NCBI RefSeq assembly: GCF_036014015.1
Contig: NZ_CP107905.1
Location: 4,340,001 to 4,404,000 of the forward strand
Length of the DNA: 64,000 bases
Direction of reading: 5' to 3'
DNA from: Streptomyces sp. NBC_00457
GTDB taxonomy: Bacteria > Actinomycetota > Actinomycetes > Streptomycetales > Streptomycetaceae
Shown: piece after piece, positions 35,341 through 42,864 of the stretch
How the letters are laid out: every line of letters starts with the position of its first letter
Position numbering within the stretch: position 1 is the first letter of the stretch
Translations under genes and position numbers: made by a program
The notes under the pieces: generated by a model
Database searches by the model: none
Seen by the model: only the letters and a program-made list of their open reading frames with translations
Told to the model about the DNA's origin: nothing

Positions 35341-35687
35341 GCGGCACTGGAGCGGCGGAGTTCGGGGAAGGCTTGCTCCCACGTCTCGCGCACGCCACGC
35401 CCCAGCATCTTGCGCAGGATCGGCCAGTGACGGACGAGATGCTCGCGGCTGAGGTAACGCACGAAGTCATCCCGCGAGCCGTTGTTCAGGACGATCCGGT
35501 ACAAACCCAGCAGCAGCTTCACGTCGCCAAGGTCGAAGACACGCAGCCCGGACCACGCAAGCTCCAGCGGAAGCTCTACGTCCCCGCCCTCGGGACCGGC
35601 CAGCTCGTCGAGCGCGGTCGGCAGCCGCTCCGTCCCGTAACCCCAGCGGGAGGGCACTCTGCTGCTTCTGTCTGCGTACTCGGTCAC
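35337..35687 (-). CDS. probable partner (antitoxin candidate) of the AbiEii-like protein
   Basis: The 116-residue product starts at GTG 35687 (VTEYADRSSRVPSRWGYGTE) and contains LPTALDELAGPEGGDVELPL, VFDLGDVKLLLGLYRIVLN and LVRHWPILRKMLGRGVRETW. No winged-helix AbiEi domain is obvious, so it is not a standard AbiEi antitoxin. It is coupled by an ATGA overlap to the nucleotidyltransferase and invariably precedes it in this layout, which suggests a functional pair. CATACT nine nt before the GTG may be a -10 box, giving a leaderless message. Confidence 0.6.
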   Translation of the reverse strand: MTEYADRSSRVPSRWGYGTERLPTALDELAGPEGGDVELPLELAWSGLRVFDLGDVKLLLGLYRIVLNNGSRDDFVRYLSREHLVRHWPILRKMLGRGVRETWEQAFPELRRSSAA

Positions 35688-35767
35688 GACAGCAGTATGC
35701 CGGTACTGCTCCGCATGCGGCCCGCGCGAACGGCTCCGCCCGTACGAACCCGATACCGCTGCCCGAT

Positions 35768-36294
35768 TCAGCACCCGGCCCTCCTCCCACCGACCTCGAA
35801 CCAGAGCAGCTTCCCGGCGCCCCTGTCGAGCAGGCCGTCACCGATGGGCCAGCCTCCCCATGAGTCGGCGTACTCCTGGACGAGCAGCAGGCCATGCCCG
35901 CTTGTGACGTCCGCCGGCGGGGGCGGGACGCGGTCGCCGGGCGGCTTGTCGAAGGGGGCGGGGATGTGGGAGCTCGTGTCCCATACGCCGGTCCGCAGGC
36001 GTCCGTCGCCCAGGGCGGTCAGCCGGAGGGACGAGGGCCCCGTGTGTGGCGGTAGGCGTTCGTGACCAACTCGGACGTCAACAGCTCGACGACGTCGACG
36101 ACTTCGTGCATGCCGTGACCGTTCAGAGTGGCCCGTACGGTCATACGTGCGACACGTGCGGCTCGGGGGTCATGGGGGAGGCGGAGGGCGTACACCCAGG
36201 TGTCAGGCAGGGCTACGGTGCCCATGGAAACCTTCAGCAGTCTCACAGGGAAGGGGGCTCGGGTTCGCTCAACTGCCGTGCCCGGCGGTGGCAT
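35768..36294 (-). pseudogene. ATP-binding regulatory protein (SpoIIAB/RsbW-like), frameshifted
   Basis: The N-terminal half reads DTWVYALRLPHDPRAARVAR and VVELLTSELVTNAYRHTRGP, the HATPase_c N-box. At about position 36043 the frame runs into a stop. A one-base shift at the CCC run restores SSLRLTALGDGRLRTGVWDT, PPPADVTSGHGLLLVQEYAD with SWGGWPIGDG, and LLWFEVGGRR, the G-box half, ending at 35768. So a -1 (or +2) change in the GGGGCCC region has split one gene. It could be a real mutation or a sequencing error. It is divergent from the HTH/DUF397 pair with which such ATPases usually travel. Confidence 0.7.
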
Positions 36295-36372
36295 TGCCTG
36301 GGTTGGTGCGCTTCCGGCTTCTGGGTGGGGCGAGTTGGCGATGTGGGCGCTACGCTAACGCGGCATTGAGAT

Positions 36373-36396
36373 ACTTCTCAGTGAATCCAGAGAAGT
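36373..36396. promoter_or_regulatory. inverted repeat between the ATP-binding and HTH genes
   Basis: ACTTCTC (36373-36379) and GAGAAGT (36390-36396) form an inverted repeat with a 10-nt spacer, and TGAGATACTTCTCA overlaps its left arm. It lies about 60 nt before the HTH gene start and is a plausible operator for that regulator. Confidence 0.45.
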
Positions 36397-36458
36397 GCAT
36401 CGGCAATTACCCCGTGTGAGGTACCCGAGAGCCGCGCCGCGGCCGGAAAGGAGGCCCC

Positions 36459-37310
36459 TTGCCACCCGCCAGCACACCGACCCTGCGACAACGGCGTTTG
36501 GGGGCTGAACTGCGCAAGGCTCGCGAGCGAGCGGGGCTGACGGCCACTGGCGCAGCCGCAAGACTCGGCGTCAACCAAGGGCGGGTCAGCATGATCGAGA
36601 CAGGGCGCAGCCCCCTCAGCGCCGACCGTGTCCGCTCACTCGCACGCACCTATGACTGCGGAGACCCCCGCCTCGTGGATGCCCTCGCCACGATGGCGCA
36701 ACGCCAGACGCGCGGCTGGTGGGACAGCTACCGCGACTACCTGCCGGTCGGCCTCATCGACCTCGCCGAGTTGGAACACCACGCGGCAGCCCTGCGCGTC
36801 GCCCTGGTCATTCACATCCCCGCCCTGCTCCAGACGACCGACCACGCCCGCGCCCTCTTCAAGGAGGCGGTGCCTGAATTGCGGCAGTACGAGATCGAGC
36901 ACCGCGTCAGCCACCGGATCAAGCGACAGGGAATCCTCCACCGCGAGGACCCGCCCCCGTACACAGCCGTGCTCCACGAGTGCGCACTGCACATGGGGTA
37001 CGGCGGCCCTGCTACCGTGCGCGCCCAGCTCCAGCACCTTCTGGACATGAGCGAGCTGGACCACGTCTCCGTAAGAGTGATCCCGTTCGGCAAGGGCTCC
37101 TTTCCCGGCACCGGACAGTCCGTCGACTATCTGGCGGGGCCGGTTCCCCAGCTGGACACTGTTCAGCTGGACACCCATCACGGCTGCGAGTTCCTGGACG
37201 CCGAGGCCCAATTGGAGAAGTACCGACTCGTACTCGACCGCATGGAGGCGAACGCCCTCAAGCCCGCAGAGTCCCGTGACCTGATCCACCGCATCGCCCA
37301 GACCGTCTGA
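36459..37310 (+). CDS. helix-turn-helix regulator with DUF5753 domain
   Basis: The 283-residue protein has an XRE-type HTH (LGAELRKARERAGLTATGAA, ARLGVNQGRVSMIETGRSP) followed by a DUF5753 domain (IPALLQTTDHARALFKEAVP, DYLAGPVPQLDTVQLDTHHG, LDRMEANALKPAESRDLIHR). These regulators are expanded in Streptomyces and are linked with DUF397 proteins and RsbW-like ATPases, the bldB/whiJ-type systems. TTG 36459 is chosen because of the strong AAAGGAGG at 5 nt. It is followed after seven nt by the DUF397 gene. Confidence 0.92.
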   Translation: MPPASTPTLRQRRLGAELRKARERAGLTATGAAARLGVNQGRVSMIETGRSPLSADRVRSLARTYDCGDPRLVDALATMAQRQTRGWWDSYRDYLPVGLIDLAELEHHAAALRVALVIHIPALLQTTDHARALFKEAVPELRQYEIEHRVSHRIKRQGILHREDPPPYTAVLHECALHMGYGGPATVRAQLQHLLDMSELDHVSVRVIPFGKGSFPGTGQSVDYLAGPVPQLDTVQLDTHHGCEFLDAEAQLEKYRLVLDRMEANALKPAESRDLIHRIAQTV

Positions 37311-37317
37311 GGTAACC

Positions 37318-37500
37318 GTGCCCGAACTCCACTGGAAGAAGTCCACTTACAGCCCCGACGCCTCGAACTGCGTCGAGATAGCCACCACCCCGACCGTCAT
37401 CCACATACGCGACTCCAAAACCCTCACCGGACCTCACCTCACGTTCCCACCCACCACTTGGGCGGACTTCCTCTCGCACGCGGCGGACGCGAGGCGCTGA
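37318..37500 (+). CDS. DUF397 family protein
   Basis: The 60-residue protein is a canonical DUF397: LHWKKSTYSPDASNCVEIA, HIRDSKTLTGPHLTFPPTTW and a C-terminal ADFLSHAADARR. In whiJ-like loci this small protein is thought to antagonise or cooperate with the neighbouring HTH-DUF5753 regulator. GTG 37318 has GAGGTAACC upstream, in the short gap after the regulator stop. Confidence 0.92.
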   Translation: MPELHWKKSTYSPDASNCVEIATTPTVIHIRDSKTLTGPHLTFPPTTWADFLSHAADARR

Positions 37501-37875
37501 GCGCGAAGCACACTCGCTCGGGTGATCTGGGCGCCAAGTTCTTTCACGTTCCGGGCCAAGGGCACCTACCTGGTGCAGGGCGGGAAGGTGGTCGATGAGG
37601 TCCGGCGCTCGTAGCTGGGCGGTGGCGGCGTCGGCTCTTGAAGGCCGGCTGCGGCACTGCATCCGGCCCGCCGTCCATCGGCCCGGTGGGAGCGATGGGC
37701 GGACGCCTCAGCACGACGGTACTGCGTCAACAGGTGTGCATTGACAAGGAATTCGTGCTGATCACCATTTGTGGGGCGCAGGTCACCGGGACGGTCATTC
37801 AGGGGCTGTAGTCACTTCCGCCCAGCATTGGGCAGGGCGAAAGCGCAGCGGGCTGGACCGTGCGGCCGGGTGGGC
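37501..37875. other. non-coding region with a possible gene-end relic
   Basis: No intact gene is seen. One short frame near 37521-37613 reads SFTFRAKGTYLVQGGKVVDE and ends VRRS-stop, which looks like a protein C-terminus stripped of its body. GCCCA-GCAT-TGGGC near 37821-37834 is a small hairpin. The region is compatible with deletion scars in an accessory island. Confidence 0.35.
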
Positions 37876-38277
37876 TCACACGGTGGCGAACCACAGATCG
37901 TTTGCCGAGAAGGTTTCCATCTCCAGTTCTCGGAGCTTCTCCTCCTCGGCGAACGCCCGCCCGAGCACGGCGATATCGCAGCGTATGACTGGAGCGTCGA
38001 ACGACGGAACAAGAATCACCGTTCCGTCCTGGGCGAGGCCTTGCAAAACTCCTGAAATGCGTTCCTCGACGACGATCAGTCGCAGCGTTGTGGACACCAT
38101 CGCCACGCGAGCGTCCCGGACCAGGACGCTCAGCCATTCCTCGTCAGCTTCCTTGTCCCAGTCGATAACCCCTCCGACCGATCGGGCCAGATAGTCGGCG
38201 ACCTCGACTGCGACCTCTTCGCGCCAGGTGACCGGCGGATGACCCAACCGCGCCAGCGCATCCGAGACATCGATCAC
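37876..38277 (-). CDS. hypothetical protein, possible immunity-type
   Basis: The 133-residue protein starts VIDVSDALARLGHPPVTWRE and contains ADYLARSVGGVIDWDKEADE, LRLIVVEERISGVLQGLAQD, VILVPSFDAPVIRCDIAVLG and an acidic tail ELEMETFSANDLWFATV. It is acidic, cytoplasmic and without known motifs; acidic small proteins in such islands are often immunity proteins, but nothing proves it. GTG 38277 has an excellent GGGGAGG box, and that box overlaps the opposite-strand gene remnant. Confidence 0.6.
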   Translation of the reverse strand: MIDVSDALARLGHPPVTWREEVAVEVADYLARSVGGVIDWDKEADEEWLSVLVRDARVAMVSTTLRLIVVEERISGVLQGLAQDGTVILVPSFDAPVIRCDIAVLGRAFAEEEKLRELEMETFSANDLWFATV

Positions 38278-38278
38278 T

Positions 38279-38683
38279 GTGCACCTCCCCTCGTGGGCGG
38301 ACCGCGACATCGTCCTCGCCCAGGACGTCTCCGGCGACGGCGTCACCGACACCGTCTACCGCAGAGCCACCTCCGGCAGACTCATCCTCCGCAAGGGCAT
38401 CGCCGCCGACAGCGGTGGAGTCGACCTGAACTCCCTGTCCACCGCGGCCGACTCCTCCGGCGGCACCGACACGGAGTACAGCGCCTCCGGCTGGGCCGTC
38501 GCCAGCGTCCCCTTCCTGCTGGGCACACCCGACGCCAACAACGACAACATCCCCGACATCTGGGCCGTACGGTCCGACGGATCCGTCCGCTTCCACCCCG
38601 GCGGCAGAGCCACCACCTCGAGCACTGGGACCGCGGTCGTCGGCCCCACCACGTGGTGGCAGACGCGCATCGCGGTCGGCTGA
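38279..38683 (+). pseudogene. truncated FG-GAP/VCBS repeat protein (3' remnant)
   Basis: The frame reads ADRDIVLAQDVSGDGVTDTV, then TPDANNDNIPDIWAVRSDGS and GPTTWWQTRIAVG-stop, two or three FG-GAP blades with DxxGDGxxD and DxNNDNxPD calcium loops. There is no signal peptide or start: the first possible GTG lies inside the promoter of the opposite gene. This is the C-terminus of a secreted repeat protein whose 5' part has been lost. Confidence 0.65.
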
Positions 38684-38738
38684 GGAGGAGACCCGCCAAC
38701 GGCTGTCCCGCCGTTCATCTGCCAGTGCGGGTCCTCTC
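38682..38738 (+). terminator. hairpin after the FG-GAP remnant
   Basis: GAGGAGACCCGC (38682-38693) and GCGGGTCCTCTC (38727-38738) pair with a small bulge and enclose a second short palindrome. It directly follows the stop of the remnant. Confidence 0.55.
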
Positions 38739-38938
38739 CGTCAGATCGATCCCCGTACCGAAGGGGCCGGAGACGTTGAGCCCGCGTGATAGGTGCCGGT
38801 GACGCCGTATGAGTTCGTGCTTGGTCCAGCTCGTAAGGGTGCACAACGGAGATGCCCGGCCAGTGGCGGGTCTGCCGTGGTCCTGCGATGGCCTCAGCCG
38901 GAAACACCAGCACGTCCTCGAATCACGAGGAACGCCCA

Positions 38939-39147
38939 CCTGGAGACCCTCAACGACAAGAATGGCGTGTGACGTTGCCGTATGACGTTCAACTGCGCGG
39001 ATGCTTGCCCACGCGGGGCTGAGGTCACCAAGGCGATCGCGGAGGTGAGAAGGCGCCGATTACTCGGCGGTTCTGATCTCCCTTCCGAGCAAGTACGCGT
39101 AACAGCTGAGGGCTCCGTTTCCGGTGTTGCCGGAGGTGGGGCCCTTC
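38939..39147 (+). pseudogene. decayed duplicate of the sdhB 3' end and terminator
   Basis: In the sdhB frame this reads LETLNDKNGV-stop-RC, RMTFNCADACPRGAEVTKAI and AEVRRRR, against LEILNDKDGVWRCRTTFNCT, DACPRGIEVTKAIAEV in the intact gene. A TGG codon has become TGA and a one-base deletion follows AEV. Positions 39021-39046 are identical over 26 bases to 34529-34554. Similarity continues past the stop through the terminator hairpin (GAGGGCTCCGTTTCCG ... GGGGCCCTTC). It marks the far boundary of the 34.6-38.9 kb accessory segment. Confidence 0.85.
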
Positions 39148-39236
39148 ACTGTTTTGTCATGTTCGGGCACTACTGAGGGATGGATTCCGCCCGCACACTC
39201 CCCTCGGGAAGCGCTGGAGGCGCCGGGGGGATTGCC

Positions 39237-39755
39237 GTGGTGCGCAGGCACGCACAACGTCACGGCTTCGGCGCCGCGGCAAAGGAAGCTCATTTCGTCG
39301 CGGCGCCGCTGCTGGCGGCGGCGGCGCTCGGGCTGGCCGGTGTGGTCGCGGGTGCCGACGACGAGTTCAGATGGCCGGGCGTCATCCTGCTGCTGCTCGT
39401 GGCCACGTCGATGGCTCTCATCGCCAGTATTCAGATGTCGTACTACGCGCTGCAGTTCAAGTTCACCTGGGAAGAACGGGAAGCGCGGCGGAAGGCATAC
39501 GACTGGGTCGAGCCAACGGAGGAAGCGAAGACGGAGATCCTTAAGCAGTCTCAGATCGCGTACGAAGACAACCTCCGGTACGCCGGGATTGTTTTCAATG
39601 CCGGAACATTGATGCTCGGGCTCGGTATCGCTGCCGCACTCGTGCCGCCGGATTGTGGCGAGCAGTTCCGCTGGCGAATTGCCTCGGCGATCCTCGTTCT
39701 GCTGTGCACTGTCGCCGACGCTGTGTGGGTGTGGTTCCTGGTCAAGAAATGGTGA
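39237..39755 (+). CDS. hypothetical four-helix membrane protein
   Basis: The product (172 residues from GTG 39237) has four membrane segments: FVAAPLLAAAALGLAGVVAG, WPGVILLLLVATSMALIASI, YAGIVFNAGTLMLGLGIAAA and IASAILVLLCTVADAVWVWF. A conserved-looking cytoplasmic loop, FKFTWEEREARRKAYDWVEP then TEEAKTEILKQSQIAYEDNL, separates the pairs. The GTG has GGGGGG at good spacing; an in-frame ATG at 39180 has its purine box too close. I do not recognise the family. Codon use is slightly less GC-rich than in the core genes, suggesting accessory origin. Confidence 0.65.
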   Translation: MVRRHAQRHGFGAAAKEAHFVAAPLLAAAALGLAGVVAGADDEFRWPGVILLLLVATSMALIASIQMSYYALQFKFTWEEREARRKAYDWVEPTEEAKTEILKQSQIAYEDNLRYAGIVFNAGTLMLGLGIAAALVPPDCGEQFRWRIASAILVLLCTVADAVWVWFLVKKW

Positions 39756-39785
39756 TTCGCGCAACGGCTCACAAAGGGAGGGAAG

Positions 39786-40106
39786 ATGTACCAAGAAGTG
39801 GTACTACCCGGATTCGCGGTGCCACCACATCCCTGTCCAGGCTGCGGAGAAACCGTGCCGCGCGGGTACGGGAACCTGCTAGTACCGCGCTCAGTCAGGG
39901 AACGGCGGATACCCATTCAGATCGAAAAGAGAGAGATTGATCCGCTGGAGCCCGGCGACAGCGTGGACCACCTGGGGAATTGCCCATACCGGAGCGTCCA
40001 CCCGATTCTGTTACTCGCGTGCCGGAGCGGCGCGGAGATGAACGCATTGCTGGCGGACCTCAATATCACTCCGTCACAAGCAGCGGGCACCGACACCCCC
40101 GGCTAA
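39786..40106 (+). CDS. hypothetical small protein with a CPxCG zinc-like motif
   Basis: The 106-residue product begins MYQEVVLPGFAVPPHPCPGC and continues GETVPRGYGNLLVP. It later has DHLGNCPYRSVHPI and LLACRSGAEMNALLADLNIT. The first CPxC plus the later cysteines could form a zinc site. ATG 39786 follows GGGAGGG. No family is recognised. It sits in a run of lower-GC accessory-type genes after the sdhB relic. Confidence 0.55.
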   Translation: MYQEVVLPGFAVPPHPCPGCGETVPRGYGNLLVPRSVRERRIPIQIEKREIDPLEPGDSVDHLGNCPYRSVHPILLLACRSGAEMNALLADLNITPSQAAGTDTPG

Positions 40107-40159
40107 CATGACGCCGCGGTACCCCGAGGTTCCGCGGATTCGGGAGGCGGCGCGCGGCG

Positions 40160-40846
40160 ATGACATCTGCCAAGGGGGGTGGCCGTGCCTCGCGGGTTCG
40201 AATATGGGTGGGGATACTCGCAGTGGCGACCGGGGCACTGCTCGCCGGAGATCCCGCCACTCGTACACAAGCGACGCTGTCGTGGGCAGCCCGGTGGTGG
40301 CCATGGGCCTTGCTCGCTCTGGCGTCAGTGAACCTGTTGAGGTCGGCCGTCCCGGCCGGTTCGCTCATCGGTCCCGTGACGCTCGGCGCCGTTGCCGTGG
40401 TCGGCCTGGCTGTTACCCACGGACTGGACGGGCACATCGCACGGGACCTGCTGGCGCCTACCCTCCTGGTCGTGGCGGGGACAGCGCTCGTGCTGTCAGC
40501 CGTGGGCTCCGGCCATCGCTCCAACTGGACCCGCCTGCTGGCCACGGGTGCCGTCATCGTGCCCGCGGGCACGGGTCCGCTGCTGACCGCACGGGCCGTC
40601 CTCGGTGAGCTCCGGGCGGATCTGCGTCAGTTGGAGAACGACGTAGAAGTGAACGTCACGGCTGTCGCCGGGCACGTACATCTCATCGTCCCACCCACCA
40701 GCACAGTGCACGTTCATACGCTGGGCGCCCTCCTCACCCGGGTTACTCCGCCGGACTCCCGACCTGACGAATCCACGCCTCCAGAGGGGGCGTTCACAAT
40801 TCACGTCCTAGGCATCTGTGGAGCCGTGAGCATCGCCCGTGGATGA
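40160..40846 (+). CDS. membrane protein with LiaF-like C-terminal domain
   Basis: The 228-residue product has four or five membrane helices (VRIWVGILAVATGALLAGD, WWPWALLALASVNLL, LIGPVTLGAVAVVGLAV, APTLLVVAGTALVLSA) and a C-terminal beta-rich part with GHVHLIVPPTSTVHVHTLGA and FTIHVLGICGAVSIARG. That end resembles the beta-strand domain of LiaF-type stress sensors. ATG 40160 is used. The 3' end overlaps the converging gene by 39 bp. Confidence 0.6.
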   Translation: MTSAKGGGRASRVRIWVGILAVATGALLAGDPATRTQATLSWAARWWPWALLALASVNLLRSAVPAGSLIGPVTLGAVAVVGLAVTHGLDGHIARDLLAPTLLVVAGTALVLSAVGSGHRSNWTRLLATGAVIVPAGTGPLLTARAVLGELRADLRQLENDVEVNVTAVAGHVHLIVPPTSTVHVHTLGALLTRVTPPDSRPDESTPPEGAFTIHVLGICGAVSIARG

Positions 40847-41815
40847 GGAGTGCAATCCGGACGCGAGCGGTCCATCCCGATGGTCGTAGGGAAGACGGGA
40901 GCTGGGTCGGCCCGCGAAGAACGCCGAAACCCGCCAGAACGTCTCGGCTTCGTTCTCTTGATCCGGCAGGGGATGATGCAGCGCCTCCAGCAGATCGAAC
41001 CGGTGCAGGTCGTACACAATGTGCATCAGACCCGCGTACGCCTGTGCCGCCGTCACTGCTCCCTTGTACGCCACCGTGATCAGCACCAGCGCCATCAGTG
41101 GCAGCCAGCGGGCACCCGGCTCGTCATACAGCGCCACGGCCGCGACCGTTCCCGAACCGAGGAAGCTCCAACAGAGGTTGACTGCTGCGTCGAGGGCGGT
41201 CCGGGCGGACCGCAGCGCCGCGGCCAGGCGGTCGGAAATCTGCATGTGTATGCGCGGCCACGAGGTCAGAGTCGCCAGACCGTAGCGCTCGCCGGCGCTT
41301 AGCTCCCCTGCCCGCAAGGCGTTGCCGAGCGCAGTGGGAAGGAGGTCGTCCTCGAACGGTCTTGCGGCCAGCCGCCTCGCTGCGTCGGCCGCAACCCGGT
41401 GGGAGTTGGGATCCCGGGCGGACAGGGCCTCGGTCCGCCGACGGAGCGTCCGCCCACGGCGACGCTGCAACTCCGTCAGTACGCCTGCCAACCCGGCAGT
41501 GAACGGCCACCGGTCCCAATACCCCTCCCAAACCCGTACGGCCCGCACCTGGAAGGGATAAAGCAGCATCGCAAGTACGGCGGAGCACGCACCCATGACC
41601 AACAGGGCTCCGGCAGTCGCGGCGGGGTCCGACGGCAGTGCCACACTCCAGTGACTTCGGCCCACGAAGCTCCCGGCACGCACCAGCGCATAGACGCACG
41701 TGACGAAGAGCGCGCACGGCACGAAGTGCACAGCCAGCACCCGTCGCACGAGCTGCCTCCCCCTGAGCTCCCTCGCCCCCATACGCCTCTCAATGCACTT
41801 CAGTATGGCTGTCAC
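40808..41815 (-). CDS. hypothetical membrane protein
   Basis: The 335-residue product has two N-terminal helices (VRRVLAVHFVPCALFVTCVY, AGALLVMGACSAVLAMLLYP), a long basic cytoplasmic region (RRRGRTLRRRTEALSARDPN, ERYGLATLTSWPRIHMQISD) and two more helices (NLCWSFLGSGTVAAVALYDE, LPLMALVLITVAYKGAVTAA). No catalytic motif is evident and I do not know the family. GTG 41815 is the longest start; ATG 41782 with a GAGAGG box is a good alternative. Convergent overlap with the preceding gene is 39 bp. Confidence 0.6.
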   Translation of the reverse strand: MTAILKCIERRMGARELRGRQLVRRVLAVHFVPCALFVTCVYALVRAGSFVGRSHWSVALPSDPAATAGALLVMGACSAVLAMLLYPFQVRAVRVWEGYWDRWPFTAGLAGVLTELQRRRGRTLRRRTEALSARDPNSHRVAADAARRLAARPFEDDLLPTALGNALRAGELSAGERYGLATLTSWPRIHMQISDRLAAALRSARTALDAAVNLCWSFLGSGTVAAVALYDEPGARWLPLMALVLITVAYKGAVTAAQAYAGLMHIVYDLHRFDLLEALHHPLPDQENEAETFWRVSAFFAGRPSSRLPYDHRDGPLASGLHSSSTGDAHGSTDA

Positions 41816-41944
41816 GTCAATGCGACTCCACAGGGACGGTCCAGGCCGTCACGCCCCAGGGCCACTCACCTCAACGAGTGATCACATCGTCAGCCCGGGC
41901 TCTGCTGCCGCCTGGAGAGCCGTACCGCTCCTTACTCTGACGTC

Positions 41945-42355
41945 ATGTCAGATGACGAGTCGTACGAGCTGCTCGGTTTCGACAATGTGCTGCTGCCCGT
42001 CGGGGACCTCGGTGAGGCCGTCGACTTCTATGAGCGGGCCGGGTTCGCGGTGGCGTTCCGGTTCGACGAGGCCGGGATCGCGCTGCTGAAGGTCGGGGGC
42101 GAGACGCCGGGGATTCTGCTGCGGGCCGAGGAGGAGTTCGGGCACCGGCCGCCGACATGGCCCTCGCCCAAGGTGTGGCTGGAGGTGCCGAACGCCAAGA
42201 TGGCCGCCCAGGCGCTGCTCGGTGCCGGTATCGCCCTGCTCGACGAGCCGTTCTCCGTGGCCACCGGCTGGACCGTCGAGATCGCCGACCCGTGGGGGAA
42301 CGTCATCGGGCTCACCGACTACACGAAACGGCCCGAGCTCGCACGGAGGGCCTGA
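41945..42355 (+). CDS. VOC (glyoxalase/bleomycin-resistance-like) family protein
   Basis: The 136-residue protein has the paired beta-alpha-beta-beta-beta modules of the VOC superfamily: FDNVLLPVGDLGEAVDFYER with AGFAVAFRF, then KVWLEVPNAKMAAQALLGAG and TVEIADPWGNVIGLTDY. The Glu in the last strand and a residue in VWLEV are the usual metal-site positions. The substrate is unknown. It starts at ATG 41945 and precedes the twin operators at 42396-42454 without sharing an obvious operon. Confidence 0.85.
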   Translation: MSDDESYELLGFDNVLLPVGDLGEAVDFYERAGFAVAFRFDEAGIALLKVGGETPGILLRAEEEFGHRPPTWPSPKVWLEVPNAKMAAQALLGAGIALLDEPFSVATGWTVEIADPWGNVIGLTDYTKRPELARRA

Positions 42356-42395
42356 GGCGGCACGGAGGGTGTGACGCAGCTCCCCCGCAAGCGAG

Positions 42396-42454
42396 TTGAA
42401 CACGTTCAAAAGCAGGTCTACAGTCTCTCCTGTCAGCGTTTTGAACGCGTTCAA
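42396..42454 (+). promoter_or_regulatory. promoter with twin TTGAACRCGTTCAA operators
   Basis: TTGAACACGTTCAA (42396-42409) and TTGAACGCGTTCAA (42441-42454) are perfect 14-bp palindromes 45 bp apart centre to centre. TTGAAC in the first also works as a -35 box: 17 nt later TACAGT (42419-42424) is a good -10. The second palindrome lies just past the predicted transcription start. A repressor bound at both would shut the promoter. The TetR gene at 43394 is the obvious candidate. Confidence 0.8.
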
Positions 42455-42468
42455 GAAGGGGGAGGCGC

Positions 42469-42864
42469 ATGGACCGCACGGTCGTCGCCTACGTCATCTA
42501 CCTGCTCGTCAGCATCGCGCTCACCGTCTGGGTGGCCCGCACACTCAGCCGGAACGGGCGGATCTTCCTCGCCGATGTACTGAAGGGCAACGAGAAGCTC
42601 GCCGACGCCGTCAACCACCTCCTGGTGGTCGGCTTCTACCTCGTCAACCTCGGGTTCGTCGCGCTCTACCTCAGCGGCGACGGGACGATCGCGGACACCC
42701 GCGGGATCTTCGAGGCCCTGTCGACCAAGGTCGGCGTGGTACTGCTGGTGCTCGGGGTCATGCACCTGGGCAACGTGTACGTGCTCAACCGGATACGGCG
42801 GCGGGGCGTCATGGAGCGGGAGCAGGTGCCGCCGGTCGCGCCGCAGGACTGGGTCCAGGCATGA
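42469..42864 (+). CDS. small integral membrane protein (DCC oxidoreductase partner)
   Basis: The 131-residue protein has three membrane helices (VVAYVIYLLVSIALTVWVAR, HLLVVGFYLVNLGFVALYLS, VGVVLLVLGVMHLGNVYVLN) joined by an amphipathic loop, GRIFLADVLKGNEKLADAVN. It begins at ATG 42469 after GGGGGAGG and overlaps the next gene by ATGA. In Streptomyces it commonly sits beside a DCC-family thiol oxidoreductase, suggesting a membrane redox pair. Control by the twin operators upstream is likely. Confidence 0.75.
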   Translation: MDRTVVAYVIYLLVSIALTVWVARTLSRNGRIFLADVLKGNEKLADAVNHLLVVGFYLVNLGFVALYLSGDGTIADTRGIFEALSTKVGVVLLVLGVMHLGNVYVLNRIRRRGVMEREQVPPVAPQDWVQA

